Below, piece after piece: positions 1 to 8,193 of a stretch of DNA of 10,091 bases. How positions within the stretch are numbered: the first letter of the stretch is position 1; the number at the start of each line of letters is the position of its first letter. The notes below the pieces were generated by a model. The model made no database searches, was not told the origin of the DNA, and saw only the letters and a list, made by a program, of their open reading frames with translations. Made by a program: the position numbers and the translations under genes. This stretch comes from JAZDMK01 sp043800975 (GTDB taxonomy: Bacteria; Bacteroidota; Bacteroidia; Bacteroidales; JAHJDW01). Where the stretch lies: the NCBI GenBank assembly GCA_043800975.1, contig JAZDMK010000221.1, positions 1 to 10,091 on the forward strand, given 5' to 3'.

Positions 1-3000
1 GAGGTTTTGGGTGTTGCTTATCAATACACGATTATCGGTGACACGGGTGTGTATCAGGTCGGGGAATTTTCGAACGGTGGCATTGCTGCACCCGAATGTC
101 TGATAGTAAAATTATTGAAGAGTACTGCACCCAGTCCTAAAGTAATTCCGATGTGGAATCTTTGCATGCGCAATGTTTATTCCATTGGTGCCTATCAGGT
201 GAACAGAGACGATTTCCGTTTAAATATTTTGTATGCCAATGATGAAACCGGCGTACCACAGGGTTACATTTCCGAAGGCGACATCAGTGGCTATCCTTTG
301 ATTCAGGTCTTTAACCTTGACCGCTTAAACACGCAGCTGGCGCCCGTTTCCGACGGAGTATTCGACTTTGTGGATGGCGCAGCAACCACGGGCGGTACTG
401 TCAATTCGGCCAACGGAAGAATTTTCTTTCCCGTACTTGAGCCTTTTGGATCCTTTATTAAAAGTAGATTCAGTGATCCAAATCTCGGTATCAAGTATGC
501 CTTTGAGGAATTGTACGATTCAACAAAAACAACCGCACAGCAGTATCCGGAAAAGAATAAATTTTACATGGCCGGTGTTTATAAATCATCTGTCAGTTCT
601 GATATTTCTTTGAATGCGATGAATATTCCGCAGGGATCGGTGACTGTAACCGCAGGCGGAATAAAGCTTACAGAAAACGTTGACTTTACCGTTGACTACA
701 CGTTGGGCCGTTTAAAAATTATTAATGAAGGTATTTTAAACTCAGGTGCGCCGATAAAAATTTCGCTGGAAAGTAATTCTCTTTTCAACATACAGACAAA
801 GACATTGTTCGGAACGCACGTAGATCATAAGCTTTCGAACGATGTGCGCATTGGTGCCACCTTGTTAAATCTGACTGAAAAGCCGCTTACACAAAAAGTA
901 AATATTGGCGATGATCCTATTTCCAACACAATCTGGGGGCTGGATGGAACCTATCAGAAAGAATCGCGCCTGATCACAAAAATCATTGATAAAATTCCTT
1001 TTATAAACACAAAAGAAGTTTCCAAAGTAACTGTTTCCGGTGAGTTTGCTCAATTGATTCCGGGTCATTCGAAAGCGATTGGAAAAACAGGAACATCTTA
1101 TATTGATGACTTTGAAGGAAGTAAATCGGCCATTGATTTAAAATCAATTGGTGTATGGAAGCTTGCCAGCACGCCGCAGGGGCAGACTGAATCGGGCATG
1201 TTCCCGGAAGGTGCTCCCGCTACACTGCGCAAGTATGGCTTTAACAGGGCTTTGCTTTCCTGGTATGTGGTTGATCCTTTGTTCACATACAATTACACAA
1301 GCAATACGCCCGATTATATTAAAGATGATTTGAACATGCAGTCGAATCACTTGGTGCGTCCGGTTCTGGAAACGGAAGTATTCCCGAATGTTTCACCTCC
1401 GGGCGGAACACCGATGAACATTGCTGTTTTGAACCTTGCCTATTATCCAAAAGACCGCGGTCAGTACAATTATGATGTTGATGCCGTTCCCGGATATTCA
1501 AACGGTGTAGATCAAACAACAGGAAAGCTGAATGTACCTTCGAGCCGCTGGGCGGGTATTATGCGAAAGATTGAAACCACCGATTTTGAAGCCACGAATG
1601 TTGAGTACGTTGAGTTCTGGATGATGGATCCCTTTGTGTATTCTGACGGACAGGGCACAAACCCTTTGCATTCGGGCGGTGATTTGTATTTAAATCTGGG
1701 TGACATTTCAGAAGATATTTTACGTGACGGAAGAAAGAGTTTTGAAAACGGATTGCCTACTTCGGATACAGCAAGCAATTACGATCTTACGATATGGGGG
1801 CGTGTTCCCAAGATTCAGGCACTGACAAATAGTTTTGATAACAATCCTTCTTCCCGCGAGTTTCAGGATGTTGGGCTTGATGGTTTGCGTACAGTTGATG
1901 AAACATCTTTTTATGATTCAACGTATCTTTCAAAGTTTATTCCCGGCTCGCAGGCTTATAATATGGCTCTTGCAGATCCATCTACTGACAACTATCATTA
2001 TTTTCTGGGCGGTGATTATGATCAGGCTCAAACGGATATTCTTTCCCGATATAAGAAATTCAACGGAGTTGATGGCAATTCGCCTACGGATGAGCAATCG
2101 GTTGAAGATTATCCAACATCAGCCACCACCCTTCCGGATGTTGAAGATATCAACCGTGATAATACGCTGAGTGAAAGTGAGCGTTATTTTCAATACAAGA
2201 TTCACCTTGCACCCAACTCAATGGTTGTTGGTGAAAATTTTATTACGGATGTAATTGAAGCCAATCCGAAACTTCCGAACGGACAAACCACAACCGTAAA
2301 GTGGTATCAGATTAAAGTTCCTGTACGCCGCCCCGACCGCGTTGTTGGAAGCATCTCTGATTTTAAATCCATTCGCTTCATGCGTATGTTTATGAAAGGA
2401 TTTTCTGACAGTATCGTATTACGATTTGCCACGCTGGAGCTTGTTAAAACTGAATGGAGAAAATACAATTATTCGATGCTTGTTCCCGGCGAATATGTTC
2501 CCAATGATGAAAGCAACGAAACCACTTTTGATGTATCTGCTGTAAACATTGAAGAAAACGGCCTGCGCACACCAATCAACTATGTACTTCCTCCCAACAT
2601 CGAACGTGAAGTTGCCTTTGGTTCCACTACACTTCAGCGTTTAAATGAGCAATCGTTGGTATTAAAAACATGTAACCTGCAAGATGGAGATGCCCGTGCT
2701 GTTTATAAAACCTGTGACTTTGATTTCCGTCAGTATGGTCGCTTGAAAATGTTTGTTCATGCTGAGCAGGCGTCACAGGAGTTTCCTCTTTACAGTGGAG
2801 ATCTGACCGTTTTCATTCGTATGGGAACTGACTTCACAAAGAATTTCTACGAATATGAAATTCCGCTTACCCTTACCAACTGGGGAGAATCGGATCCTAA
2901 TTTAATATGGCCCACAACCAATGCATTTGATTTTGATTTAAATCTGTTGCAGGAAACCAAGCAACGACGCAATGTTGAGATGCGCAAAACCGGCGCTACG

Positions 3001-5856
3001 GTTACGTTGACAACGCCCTATGTTGAGTTGGACGGGAACAATAAAATTACTGTTGTGGGTATGCCCAATCTGAGTGATGTAAAAACCATCATGATTGGTA
3101 TACGCAACCCAAAACAAACATCGCTCACAGGCACTGATGATGGTCAGCCCAAGTGCGCTGAAATCTGGGTAAACGAATTGCGTGTTTCTGACTTTAACAA
3201 CAAAGGCGGATGGGCTGCTAATTCAAGAATAACCTCTACGCTTGCCGATTTTGGAACTTTCTCTTTTGCCGGAAATATTGCCACTGCAGGATTTGGAAGT
3301 ATTGAACAAAAGCTGGATGAACGAAGCAAGGATAATCTTTATTCGTATGATGTAGCTACAGGATTAGAACTCGGAAAATTCTTTCCTGAAAAAACAGGAA
3401 TAAGAATTCCTATGCATTATGATTTTGCTGAAGGCTTTAGTGTTCCTCAATACAACCCGCTGGATCCGGATGTTCCTTTGAAAGATGCTGTCAATTCATT
3501 GGAGAGCAAAACTGCACGCGATTCATTACGCAAAATCACACAGGATTATACACGCCGCAAGAGCATCAATTTTGTAAACGTGAAGAAAAACCGCACGGGT
3601 GCTAAGAAAGCGCATTTGTACGATGTGGAAAATCTTGATTTTACTTACGCTTTTTCTGAAATCTACAGACGCAATATTGATATTGAATATAACACGCAAC
3701 GTCAGATCAAAGGCGGCATTGGATATAATTTTTCAAAGAATCCGAAGAGCATTCTTCCCTTTGCTAAAATTAAACCGATAGCAAAATACAAGAGTTTGAA
3801 GCTGATCAAGGATTTCAATTTTGCACTGCTTCCCAAAATGATTTCCTTCCGCACGGATATGGATAAGCAGTATAATGAAATGATGATGCGGAATACAACC
3901 GGTGCTGATCTTATTATTAAACCCACTTATGTAAAAGACTTTATCTGGAACCGAATTTATTCTGTAAAATGGGATTTAACGCAGGCGTTAAAACTGGAAT
4001 TTGATGCTAACACAAATGCAAGGATTGACGAGCCTTATGGAAAGATTGACAAGAGTGATCCTTTCTATCAGGAAAAGAAAGATACTGTGTGGAACAACAT
4101 CCGCAACATGGGAAGAATGGAAATTTACAAGCAGACCGGCATTGTGAATTATACATTACCTATCAATAAAATTCCTTTGTTCAACTGGATAACTATCAAT
4201 GCACGATACAATACTGATTACACATGGACTGCTGCAAGGCTTGCTGCTGTTGAACTTGGGAACACGATTGAAAACTCCAATTCGAAGCAGTTGAACGGAC
4301 AGTTAAATATGACGAATTTTTACAACAAACTTCCATACTTTAAAAAAGTTCTTAGCCCTGCCAAGCCCAAGAATAACAAGAGCGTCGTGAACAGTGTTCC
4401 ACCCAAAGGAAAGAGCACGAAAGGAAAAGAAGAAACGGGCGATACAGAAGAAAAAGACACAACAAAAGTACCTGTCAATTATGCAAAAATAATTTTTGAA
4501 GGTTTTGTTAAGGCAATGCTGGGCTTAAAAACCGTATCTTTTGGTTATACCGAAACCAATGGAACCTTTATGCCGGGCTTTATGCCAAAACCCTATTTGC
4601 TTGGGCAAGACTGGACAATCAATGCGCCAGGCACTCCATTCACTTTCGGCAGTCAGGCAGATATCCGCCCCACAGCAGTACAACATGGCTGGTTATCTCC
4701 TGATACAATGATGAATAATGCGTACGTTACAAAGTATGCAGTCAATTTCAATGGTCGTGTAACTATAGAACCCATCAAAGATTTCCGGATTGAACTTACC
4801 GCAACCCGTAATTATGTTAGGAATCATCAAGAGTACTTTAAAGCCAATGCGGAAGGATCGTATGATACATACACACCAACCACTACCGGAAATTTCAGCA
4901 TCACCTGGGTCATGTGGAAAACTGCATTTGTAAGAGATAATAAGGATCATTCTTCGGAAACCTTCAACACTTTTAAAGAGAACCGCTTTGATATTGCCAT
5001 GTTGCTGGCAGAAGCAAACCCAAACTGGGATCACACCTTCGATAGTGTTGGCTTCCCTGTCGGGTACGGAGGAACTTCGCAGGATGTTCTGCTTCCCGCA
5101 TTCTTAACCGCTTATAGCGGAGTGAAACCATCGGGTAAGTTTTTTAATTATTTCCAGAACATTCCAAAACCCAACTGGCGAGTGACATACGATGGTTTGA
5201 TGAAAATTAAAATGTTCAAGAAAATCTTCAAAACGTTTACGGTTGGGCATTCATACCGATGTACTTATAACATTGGTGCTTATACAACGAATCTGCTTTT
5301 CGATGAAAAGGACGGTTTTGCATCCATGCAGAATGCAGCCCACAATTATATTCCCAAATATGATGTGAATGTGGTTACGATTTCCGAACAGTTTGCCCCG
5401 CTCTTTAATTTAGATATGACCTGGCAAAACAGCCTGATCACAAAACTGGAAATGAAGAAAACACGCGATTTGTCTTTAAGTTTTTCAAACAACCAGCTGA
5501 CAGAAGTGAAAGGGCAGGAAATTGTTGTAGGCACAGGTTATCGTTTCAAGAATGTCAGTTTTATATTAAACTCTCAGGGTCGCAAAAAGAAAATCAACAG
5601 CGATTTGAATGTTACAGCGAATGTATCGATACGTACTAACAAGACTGTATTAAGAAAAATCGTTGAGAACGTAAGTCAGGTTTCATCAGGTCAGCGAATG
5701 ATTTCAATCAACACAGCTGCTGATTATCAGATCAGCCCGAAATTTAATATCCGCTTATTCTTTGATAAAATCATTACGAATCCATTTGTTTCCTCTCAAT
5801 TCCCCAATTCCAACACAAACGGAGGAATAAGTATCCGCTTTACTTTAGCACAATAA
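1..5856 (+). CDS. sprA: SprA/Sov, type IX secretion outer-membrane translocon (5' partial)
   Basis: SprA (Sov in Porphyromonas) is the very large outer-membrane beta-barrel through which type IX secretion substrates leave the periplasm; in gliding species it is also needed for adhesin export and motility. The frame is open from base 1, so the TTG at 7 is an internal Leu codon, not a start. The visible part is 1951 residues; family members are about 2300-2500, so the signal peptide and N-terminal few hundred residues are missing. Family signatures seen (residues numbered from base 1): an opening VAYQYTIIGDTGVYQVGEFS segment near residues 5-24, SprA_N-like FRLNILYANDETG from about 72, YIDDFEG at 367-373, LNEQSLVLKTCNLQDGDARAVYKT near 883-903, MPGFMPKPYLLGQ near 1523-1535, and a C-terminal barrel strand ending GGISIRFTLAQ. 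A Lys/Thr/Glu/Pro-rich linker occupies about 1452-1490. There is no frameshift. It lies upstream of gcvH, a known arrangement. Identification is very secure; the partner proteins PorV and Plug are not in the window. Confidence 0.96.
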   Translation, partial: EVLGVAYQYTIIGDTGVYQVGEFSNGGIAAPECLIVKLLKSTAPSPKVIPMWNLCMRNVYSIGAYQVNRDDFRLNILYANDETGVPQGYISEGDISGYPLIQVFNLDRLNTQLAPVSDGVFDFVDGAATTGGTVNSANGRIFFPVLEPFGSFIKSRFSDPNLGIKYAFEELYDSTKTTAQQYPEKNKFYMAGVYKSSVSSDISLNAMNIPQGSVTVTAGGIKLTENVDFTVDYTLGRLKIINEGILNSGAPIKISLESNSLFNIQTKTLFGTHVDHKLSNDVRIGATLLNLTEKPLTQKVNIGDDPISNTIWGLDGTYQKESRLITKIIDKIPFINTKEVSKVTVSGEFAQLIPGHSKAIGKTGTSYIDDFEGSKSAIDLKSIGVWKLASTPQGQTESGMFPEGAPATLRKYGFNRALLSWYVVDPLFTYNYTSNTPDYIKDDLNMQSNHLVRPVLETEVFPNVSPPGGTPMNIAVLNLAYYPKDRGQYNYDVDAVPGYSNGVDQTTGKLNVPSSRWAGIMRKIETTDFEATNVEYVEFWMMDPFVYSDGQGTNPLHSGGDLYLNLGDISEDILRDGRKSFENGLPTSDTASNYDLTIWGRVPKIQALTNSFDNNPSSREFQDVGLDGLRTVDETSFYDSTYLSKFIPGSQAYNMALADPSTDNYHYFLGGDYDQAQTDILSRYKKFNGVDGNSPTDEQSVEDYPTSATTLPDVEDINRDNTLSESERYFQYKIHLAPNSMVVGENFITDVIEANPKLPNGQTTTVKWYQIKVPVRRPDRVVGSISDFKSIRFMRMFMKGFSDSIVLRFATLELVKTEWRKYNYSMLVPGEYVPNDESNETTFDVSAVNIEENGLRTPINYVLPPNIEREVAFGSTTLQRLNEQSLVLKTCNLQDGDARAVYKTCDFDFRQYGRLKMFVHAEQASQEFPLYSGDLTVFIRMGTDFTKNFYEYEIPLTLTNWGESDPNLIWPTTNAFDFDLNLLQETKQRRNVEMRKTGATVTLTTPYVELDGNNKITVVGMPNLSDVKTIMIGIRNPKQTSLTGTDDGQPKCAEIWVNELRVSDFNNKGGWAANSRITSTLADFGTFSFAGNIATAGFGSIEQKLDERSKDNLYSYDVATGLELGKFFPEKTGIRIPMHYDFAEGFSVPQYNPLDPDVPLKDAVNSLESKTARDSLRKITQDYTRRKSINFVNVKKNRTGAKKAHLYDVENLDFTYAFSEIYRRNIDIEYNTQRQIKGGIGYNFSKNPKSILPFAKIKPIAKYKSLKLIKDFNFALLPKMISFRTDMDKQYNEMMMRNTTGADLIIKPTYVKDFIWNRIYSVKWDLTQALKLEFDANTNARIDEPYGKIDKSDPFYQEKKDTVWNNIRNMGRMEIYKQTGIVNYTLPINKIPLFNWITINARYNTDYTWTAARLAAVELGNTIENSNSKQLNGQLNMTNFYNKLPYFKKVLSPAKPKNNKSVVNSVPPKGKSTKGKEETGDTEEKDTTKVPVNYAKIIFEGFVKAMLGLKTVSFGYTETNGTFMPGFMPKPYLLGQDWTINAPGTPFTFGSQADIRPTAVQHGWLSPDTMMNNAYVTKYAVNFNGRVTIEPIKDFRIELTATRNYVRNHQEYFKANAEGSYDTYTPTTTGNFSITWVMWKTAFVRDNKDHSSETFNTFKENRFDIAMLLAEANPNWDHTFDSVGFPVGYGGTSQDVLLPAFLTAYSGVKPSGKFFNYFQNIPKPNWRVTYDGLMKIKMFKKIFKTFTVGHSYRCTYNIGAYTTNLLFDEKDGFASMQNAAHNYIPKYDVNVVTISEQFAPLFNLDMTWQNSLITKLEMKKTRDLSLSFSNNQLTEVKGQEIVVGTGYRFKNVSFILNSQGRKKKINSDLNVTANVSIRTNKTVLRKIVENVSQVSSGQRMISINTAADYQISPKFNIRLFFDKIITNPFVSSQFPNSNTNGGISIRFTLAQ

Positions 5857-5897
5857 TTTTTTCTTTCGTTGCACTCAAAATTTTTCATGTTTCTGTA

Positions 5898-5926
5898 TTG
5901 CTCATTTTGAAAAAAATGTAATTTTG
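5898..5926 (+). promoter_or_regulatory. Bacteroidota-type promoter candidate for gcvH
   Basis: TAATTTTG at 5919-5926 fits the Bacteroidota -7 consensus TAnnTTTG exactly. TTG at 5898-5900, 18 bases upstream, can serve as the -33 element. Transcription would begin near 5932-5935, giving a leader of about 20 bases before the gcvH ATG. This suggests gcvH can be transcribed independently of sprA. The -33 match is short, and no experimental data support the site. Confidence 0.5.
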
Positions 5927-5951
5927 ACGCGAACATAATAATTTGAAAAGT

Positions 5952-6332
5952 ATGAACATTCCTGACAACCTGAAGTACACAAAAGACCATGAATGGTTAA
6001 AAGTAGAAGGCAATGAAGCATTGGTTGGTATCACCGATTTCGCACAGGGCGAGCTGGGTGATGTTGTTTTTGTTGAGATTGAAACCGTTGGTGAAAGTAT
6101 TGACATTGAAGAACCGTTTGGCACCATTGAAGCTGTAAAAACCGTTTCTGACATTTACATGCCAATTTCCGGAGAAATTCTGGAAAAGAATCCGAAGCTT
6201 GAAAGCAATCCGGAAGTAATCAATAAAGATCCTTATGGCGATGGCTGGATGATCCGTATTAAGATTACCAACCCAGCTGAAGTTGAAGAATTGATGACTG
6301 CTGCTCAATATCAGGAACAGCTAGGCATTTAA
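5952..6332 (+). CDS. gcvH: Glycine cleavage system H protein
   Basis: GcvH is the small soluble lipoyl carrier that shuttles the aminomethyl group between the P, T and L proteins during glycine cleavage to CO2, ammonia and methylene-tetrahydrofolate. The product is 126 residues, normal for the family. It opens with the family's typical MNIPDNLKYTKDHEWL, then has VGITDFAQGELGDVVFVE (25-42) and the lipoylation segment FGTIEAVKTVSDIYMPISGEI (56-76), in which Lys63 is the expected lipoylated residue. It ends with DPYGDGWMIRIK and the C-terminal helix. I chose the ATG at 5952 rather than the in-frame TTG at 5943 because it gives the usual N-terminus. No gcvP or gcvT is present; in Bacteroidota gcvH often sits beside sprA instead. 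No functional link between the two is shown by the sequence. Confidence 0.97.
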   Translation: MNIPDNLKYTKDHEWLKVEGNEALVGITDFAQGELGDVVFVEIETVGESIDIEEPFGTIEAVKTVSDIYMPISGEILEKNPKLESNPEVINKDPYGDGWMIRIKITNPAEVEELMTAAQYQEQLGI

Positions 6333-6351
6333 TTTAAAAATATTTCAGACT

Positions 6352-6391
6352 GCCTTACCTGGCGTAACAGCGCGGGGTAATGGCGTTTTTT
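6352..6391 (+). terminator. Intrinsic-terminator-like hairpin between gcvH and vanZ
   Basis: GCC (6352-6354) pairs with GGC (6382-6384). TTACC (6355-6359) pairs with GGTAA (6376-6380), leaving T6381 bulged, followed by a T-G wobble. An inner GCG/CGC (6362-6364 with 6371-6373) closes a six-base loop. Six T residues follow at 6386-6391. It begins 19 bases after the gcvH stop and has the form of a Rho-independent terminator for gcvH. Its T-tract ends only five bases before the vanZ start codon, so it may act as a partial terminator or attenuator. Confidence 0.75.
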
Positions 6392-6396
6392 GTTAT

Positions 6397-6780
6397 ATGA
6401 AAAAATATGTAATCCTTATTCCCTTTCTGTGGGCGCTGGTTGTACTGACACTTTCGTTGATGCCCGGCGACGGTATACCTTCGTTTCCATTATTACAAAA
6501 AATCCACTTCGATAAAATTGTTCATTTCGGAATGTACTTCGTTCTGGCATTTTCAATTCTTTTTTCCTTCTTTTATGCAAAAGAAAACAACATTGTTTTT
6601 TTAAAATATTTTGCTGTGTGGCTGATTTGTACAGTCTATGGTTTGCTGATGGAGGTCATGCAGCTGATTCCCGCGTTAAGCCGCAGTTTTGAGGCAGCCG
6701 ATTTTATTGTAAATTCTGCCGGGGCCCTATCTGGCTGCCTTCTTTTCTTTTTCTGGAATAAATACAAAAACCGCAAATAA
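6397..6780 (+). CDS. VanZ-like family small membrane protein
   Basis: This 127-residue integral membrane protein belongs to the VanZ-like family. The family is named after the teicoplanin-resistance accessory protein VanZ, but the role of most members is unknown. Predicted membrane segments lie at about 4-22, 43-60, 70-88 and 105-121. Family-typical stretches are the first helix running into LSLMPGDGIPSF (19-30), DKIVHFGMYFVLAF (39-52), YGLLMEVMQ (81-89) and RSFEAADFIVNSAGALSG (96-113), which carry the conserved charged residues near the membrane faces. The ATG at 6397 is chosen because the next Met (22) would remove the first helix. The start lies five bases after a terminator-like T-tract and has no visible Shine-Dalgarno sequence, so expression probably relies on read-through from gcvH. 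The sprA-gcvH-vanZ order is recurrent in Bacteroidota. It should not be read as antibiotic resistance. Confidence 0.88.
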   Translation: MKKYVILIPFLWALVVLTLSLMPGDGIPSFPLLQKIHFDKIVHFGMYFVLAFSILFSFFYAKENNIVFLKYFAVWLICTVYGLLMEVMQLIPALSRSFEAADFIVNSAGALSGCLLFFFWNKYKNRK

Positions 6781-6817
6781 TATGCTTTTCAACTGCATCA
6801 ATATTTTACTTGAAAAA

Positions 6818-6848
6818 TTTGAAGAATCAAGATTAATTTCTACTTTTG
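6818..6848 (+). promoter_or_regulatory. Consensus Bacteroidota promoter for ackA
   Basis: TTTG at 6818-6821 and TACTTTTG at 6841-6848 are separated by 19 bases, matching the Bacteroidota vegetative pattern TTTG-N19-21-TAnnTTTG at every specified position. Initiation would fall near 6854-6858, leaving an A/T-rich leader of roughly 32-36 bases before the ackA ATG at 6890. There is no strong Shine-Dalgarno sequence, which is common in this phylum. It lies in the 109-base gap after vanZ and makes ackA its own transcription unit. Confidence 0.72.
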
Positions 6849-6889
6849 AAAAAAAACAGCTATTCGAATAATTAAATAAAATTTAACCC

Positions 6890-8098
6890 ATGAAAATTCT
6901 TGTATTGAACTGCGGCAGCTCATCGATCAAATATCAACTGATTGATATGACTGCTGAACCGGACGTATTGGCAAAAGGATTGCTTGAACGAGTTGGAATT
7001 AACGACAGCGAACTGAAACATCAGCCCACAGGAAAAGATGATTTTAAACTTATACAGGATGTCCCCGATCATACCATAGGGATCAACCTGATTATTGATG
7101 CCCTGATGCATCCCGAACATGGCGTTATTAAAGATAAATATGAAATCAAAGCGGTAGGCCATCGCGTTGTGCATGGCGGTGAAAAATTCAGCGGAAGCGT
7201 TCGGATTACACAAGATGTAATTGATATGATGGAAGAATGTGTTGCCCTGGCACCCTTACACAATCCAGCCAACCTGAAAGGGATATATGCGATTCAAAAA
7301 TTACTTCCTGAAGTAGAACAGTGTGGTATTTTCGACACATCTTTTCACGCAACCATGCCTGAGCATGCATACATGTATGCAATATCATACGACATGTATG
7401 AAAAATACCGCATTCGTCGTTACGGCTTTCATGGAACAAGCCATCGCTATGTATCTAAAAAAGCATGTGACCTTCTTAAAATGGATTATAATAACTCCAA
7501 AATTATCACCTGTCATTTGGGAAATGGCGCTTCTATCGCAGCTATTCACAATGGCAAATCGGTTGATACTTCCATGGGGCTCACACCAGTTGAAGGCCTG
7601 ATCATGGGCACACGCTGCGGCGACCTTGATCTCGGCGTGATGGTCTTTATGATGGAGAAAGAAGGACTCGATTATAAAGCTGTCAATAATTACATCAACA
7701 AAAACTGCGGTATGCTGGGTATTTCCGGCGTTTCATCCGATATGCGCGATTTGTATGATGCATCAGCAAAAGGAAATAAGCGTGCGGAGCTGGCATTGCA
7801 GATGTATGCATACCGCGTAAAGAAATATATCGGTTCATACGCAGCAGCGATGGGTGGTGTTGACATCATTGTGTACACCGGTGGCATTGGCGAAAACGAT
7901 TATCTCACCCGCCAGCGTAGTTGCGATGGTTTAGAATATATGGGCGTTGAGTTTGACACAGTTGTCAATGATAAACTTCGCGGAAAAGATGCCGTCCTTT
8001 CAACACCATCATCCAAAGTAAAAGTGGTAACGGTTGGAACCAACGAAGAACTGGTTATTGCGATGGACACAATGGAAATTGTCAGTTCAAAAAAATAA
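6890..8098 (+). CDS. ackA: Acetate kinase
   Basis: Acetate kinase interconverts acetyl phosphate + ADP and acetate + ATP in the cytoplasm. With phosphotransacetylase it links acetyl-CoA to acetate for overflow ATP formation or acetate uptake. The 402-residue length is typical. Both family signatures are present: VLNCGSSSIK (5-14) and GHRVVHGGEKFSG (90-102). Residues matching the known catalytic and binding set are Asn7, Arg92, Asp149 (in FDTSFHATMPE), His181 (in YGFHGTSHRYVS), Arg242 (in GLIMGTRCGDLDLG) and Glu386 (in GTNEELVIAMDT). The adenosine-binding HLGNGAS (209-215) and YTGGIGEN (329-336) are also intact, so the enzyme should be active. The ATG at 6890 places the first beta-strand at the N-terminus. 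It is flanked by its own promoter and terminator. No pta gene is adjacent: vanZ lies upstream and a convergent operon lies downstream. Confidence 0.98.
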   Translation: MKILVLNCGSSSIKYQLIDMTAEPDVLAKGLLERVGINDSELKHQPTGKDDFKLIQDVPDHTIGINLIIDALMHPEHGVIKDKYEIKAVGHRVVHGGEKFSGSVRITQDVIDMMEECVALAPLHNPANLKGIYAIQKLLPEVEQCGIFDTSFHATMPEHAYMYAISYDMYEKYRIRRYGFHGTSHRYVSKKACDLLKMDYNNSKIITCHLGNGASIAAIHNGKSVDTSMGLTPVEGLIMGTRCGDLDLGVMVFMMEKEGLDYKAVNNYINKNCGMLGISGVSSDMRDLYDASAKGNKRAELALQMYAYRVKKYIGSYAAAMGGVDIIVYTGGIGENDYLTRQRSCDGLEYMGVEFDTVVNDKLRGKDAVLSTPSSKVKVVTVGTNEELVIAMDTMEIVSSKK

Positions 8099-8112
8099 AT
8101 CAAATACGATTG

Positions 8113-8146
8113 AAAAAAACCTGTTCTGAAAGGAACGGGTTTTTTT
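8113..8146 (+). terminator. Intrinsic terminator of ackA, possibly bidirectional
   Basis: Fifteen bases (8113-8127, seven A then CCTGTTCT) pair along their whole length with 8132-8146 (GGAACGGG then seven T), with two G-U wobbles, around a GAAA tetraloop (8128-8131). The T-run at 8140-8146 is the plus-strand U-tract, and the A-run at 8113-8119 gives an equivalent U-tract on the minus strand. It begins 15 bases after the ackA stop. It could also stop minus-strand transcripts coming from the permease operon. Confidence 0.92.
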
Positions 8147-8193
8147 ATGCAATTTCATTTATGTTCGGTTTAAAAAGTTTGTGTTTGAATCAG

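Noticed and set aside
7..9. TTG at 7 as the start of sprA
   Set aside because: The frame is already open at base 1 and the protein there is in the middle of a SprA family segment, so the gene begins upstream of the window.
1835..2170. 111-codon plus-strand open frame inside sprA
   Set aside because: It is an out-of-phase shadow of sprA with biased, low-information composition and no start context.
4693..5034. 113-codon minus-strand open frame
   Set aside because: It lies wholly inside sprA, has no recognisable domain, and the plus-strand frame is clearly coding there.
5903..5918. Small CATTTT-GAAA-AAAATG hairpin upstream of gcvH as a terminator for sprA
   Set aside because: The stem is six A/T-rich pairs, is not followed by a T-run, and falls between the two promoter elements; it is more likely a by-product of AT-rich sequence. 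No convincing sprA terminator was found.
5943..5951. TTG at 5943 as the gcvH start
   Set aside because: The ATG at 5952 gives the family's standard MNIPDNLKYTKDHEWL N-terminus; the three extra residues are not expected.
5997..6308. 103-codon minus-strand open frame opposite gcvH
   Set aside because: It is a shadow of the strongly conserved gcvH frame with no protein family features.
6397..6780. Reading the VanZ-like gene as glycopeptide resistance
   Set aside because: No vanH, vanA, vanX or regulator genes are present, and most VanZ-like proteins have no known role in resistance.
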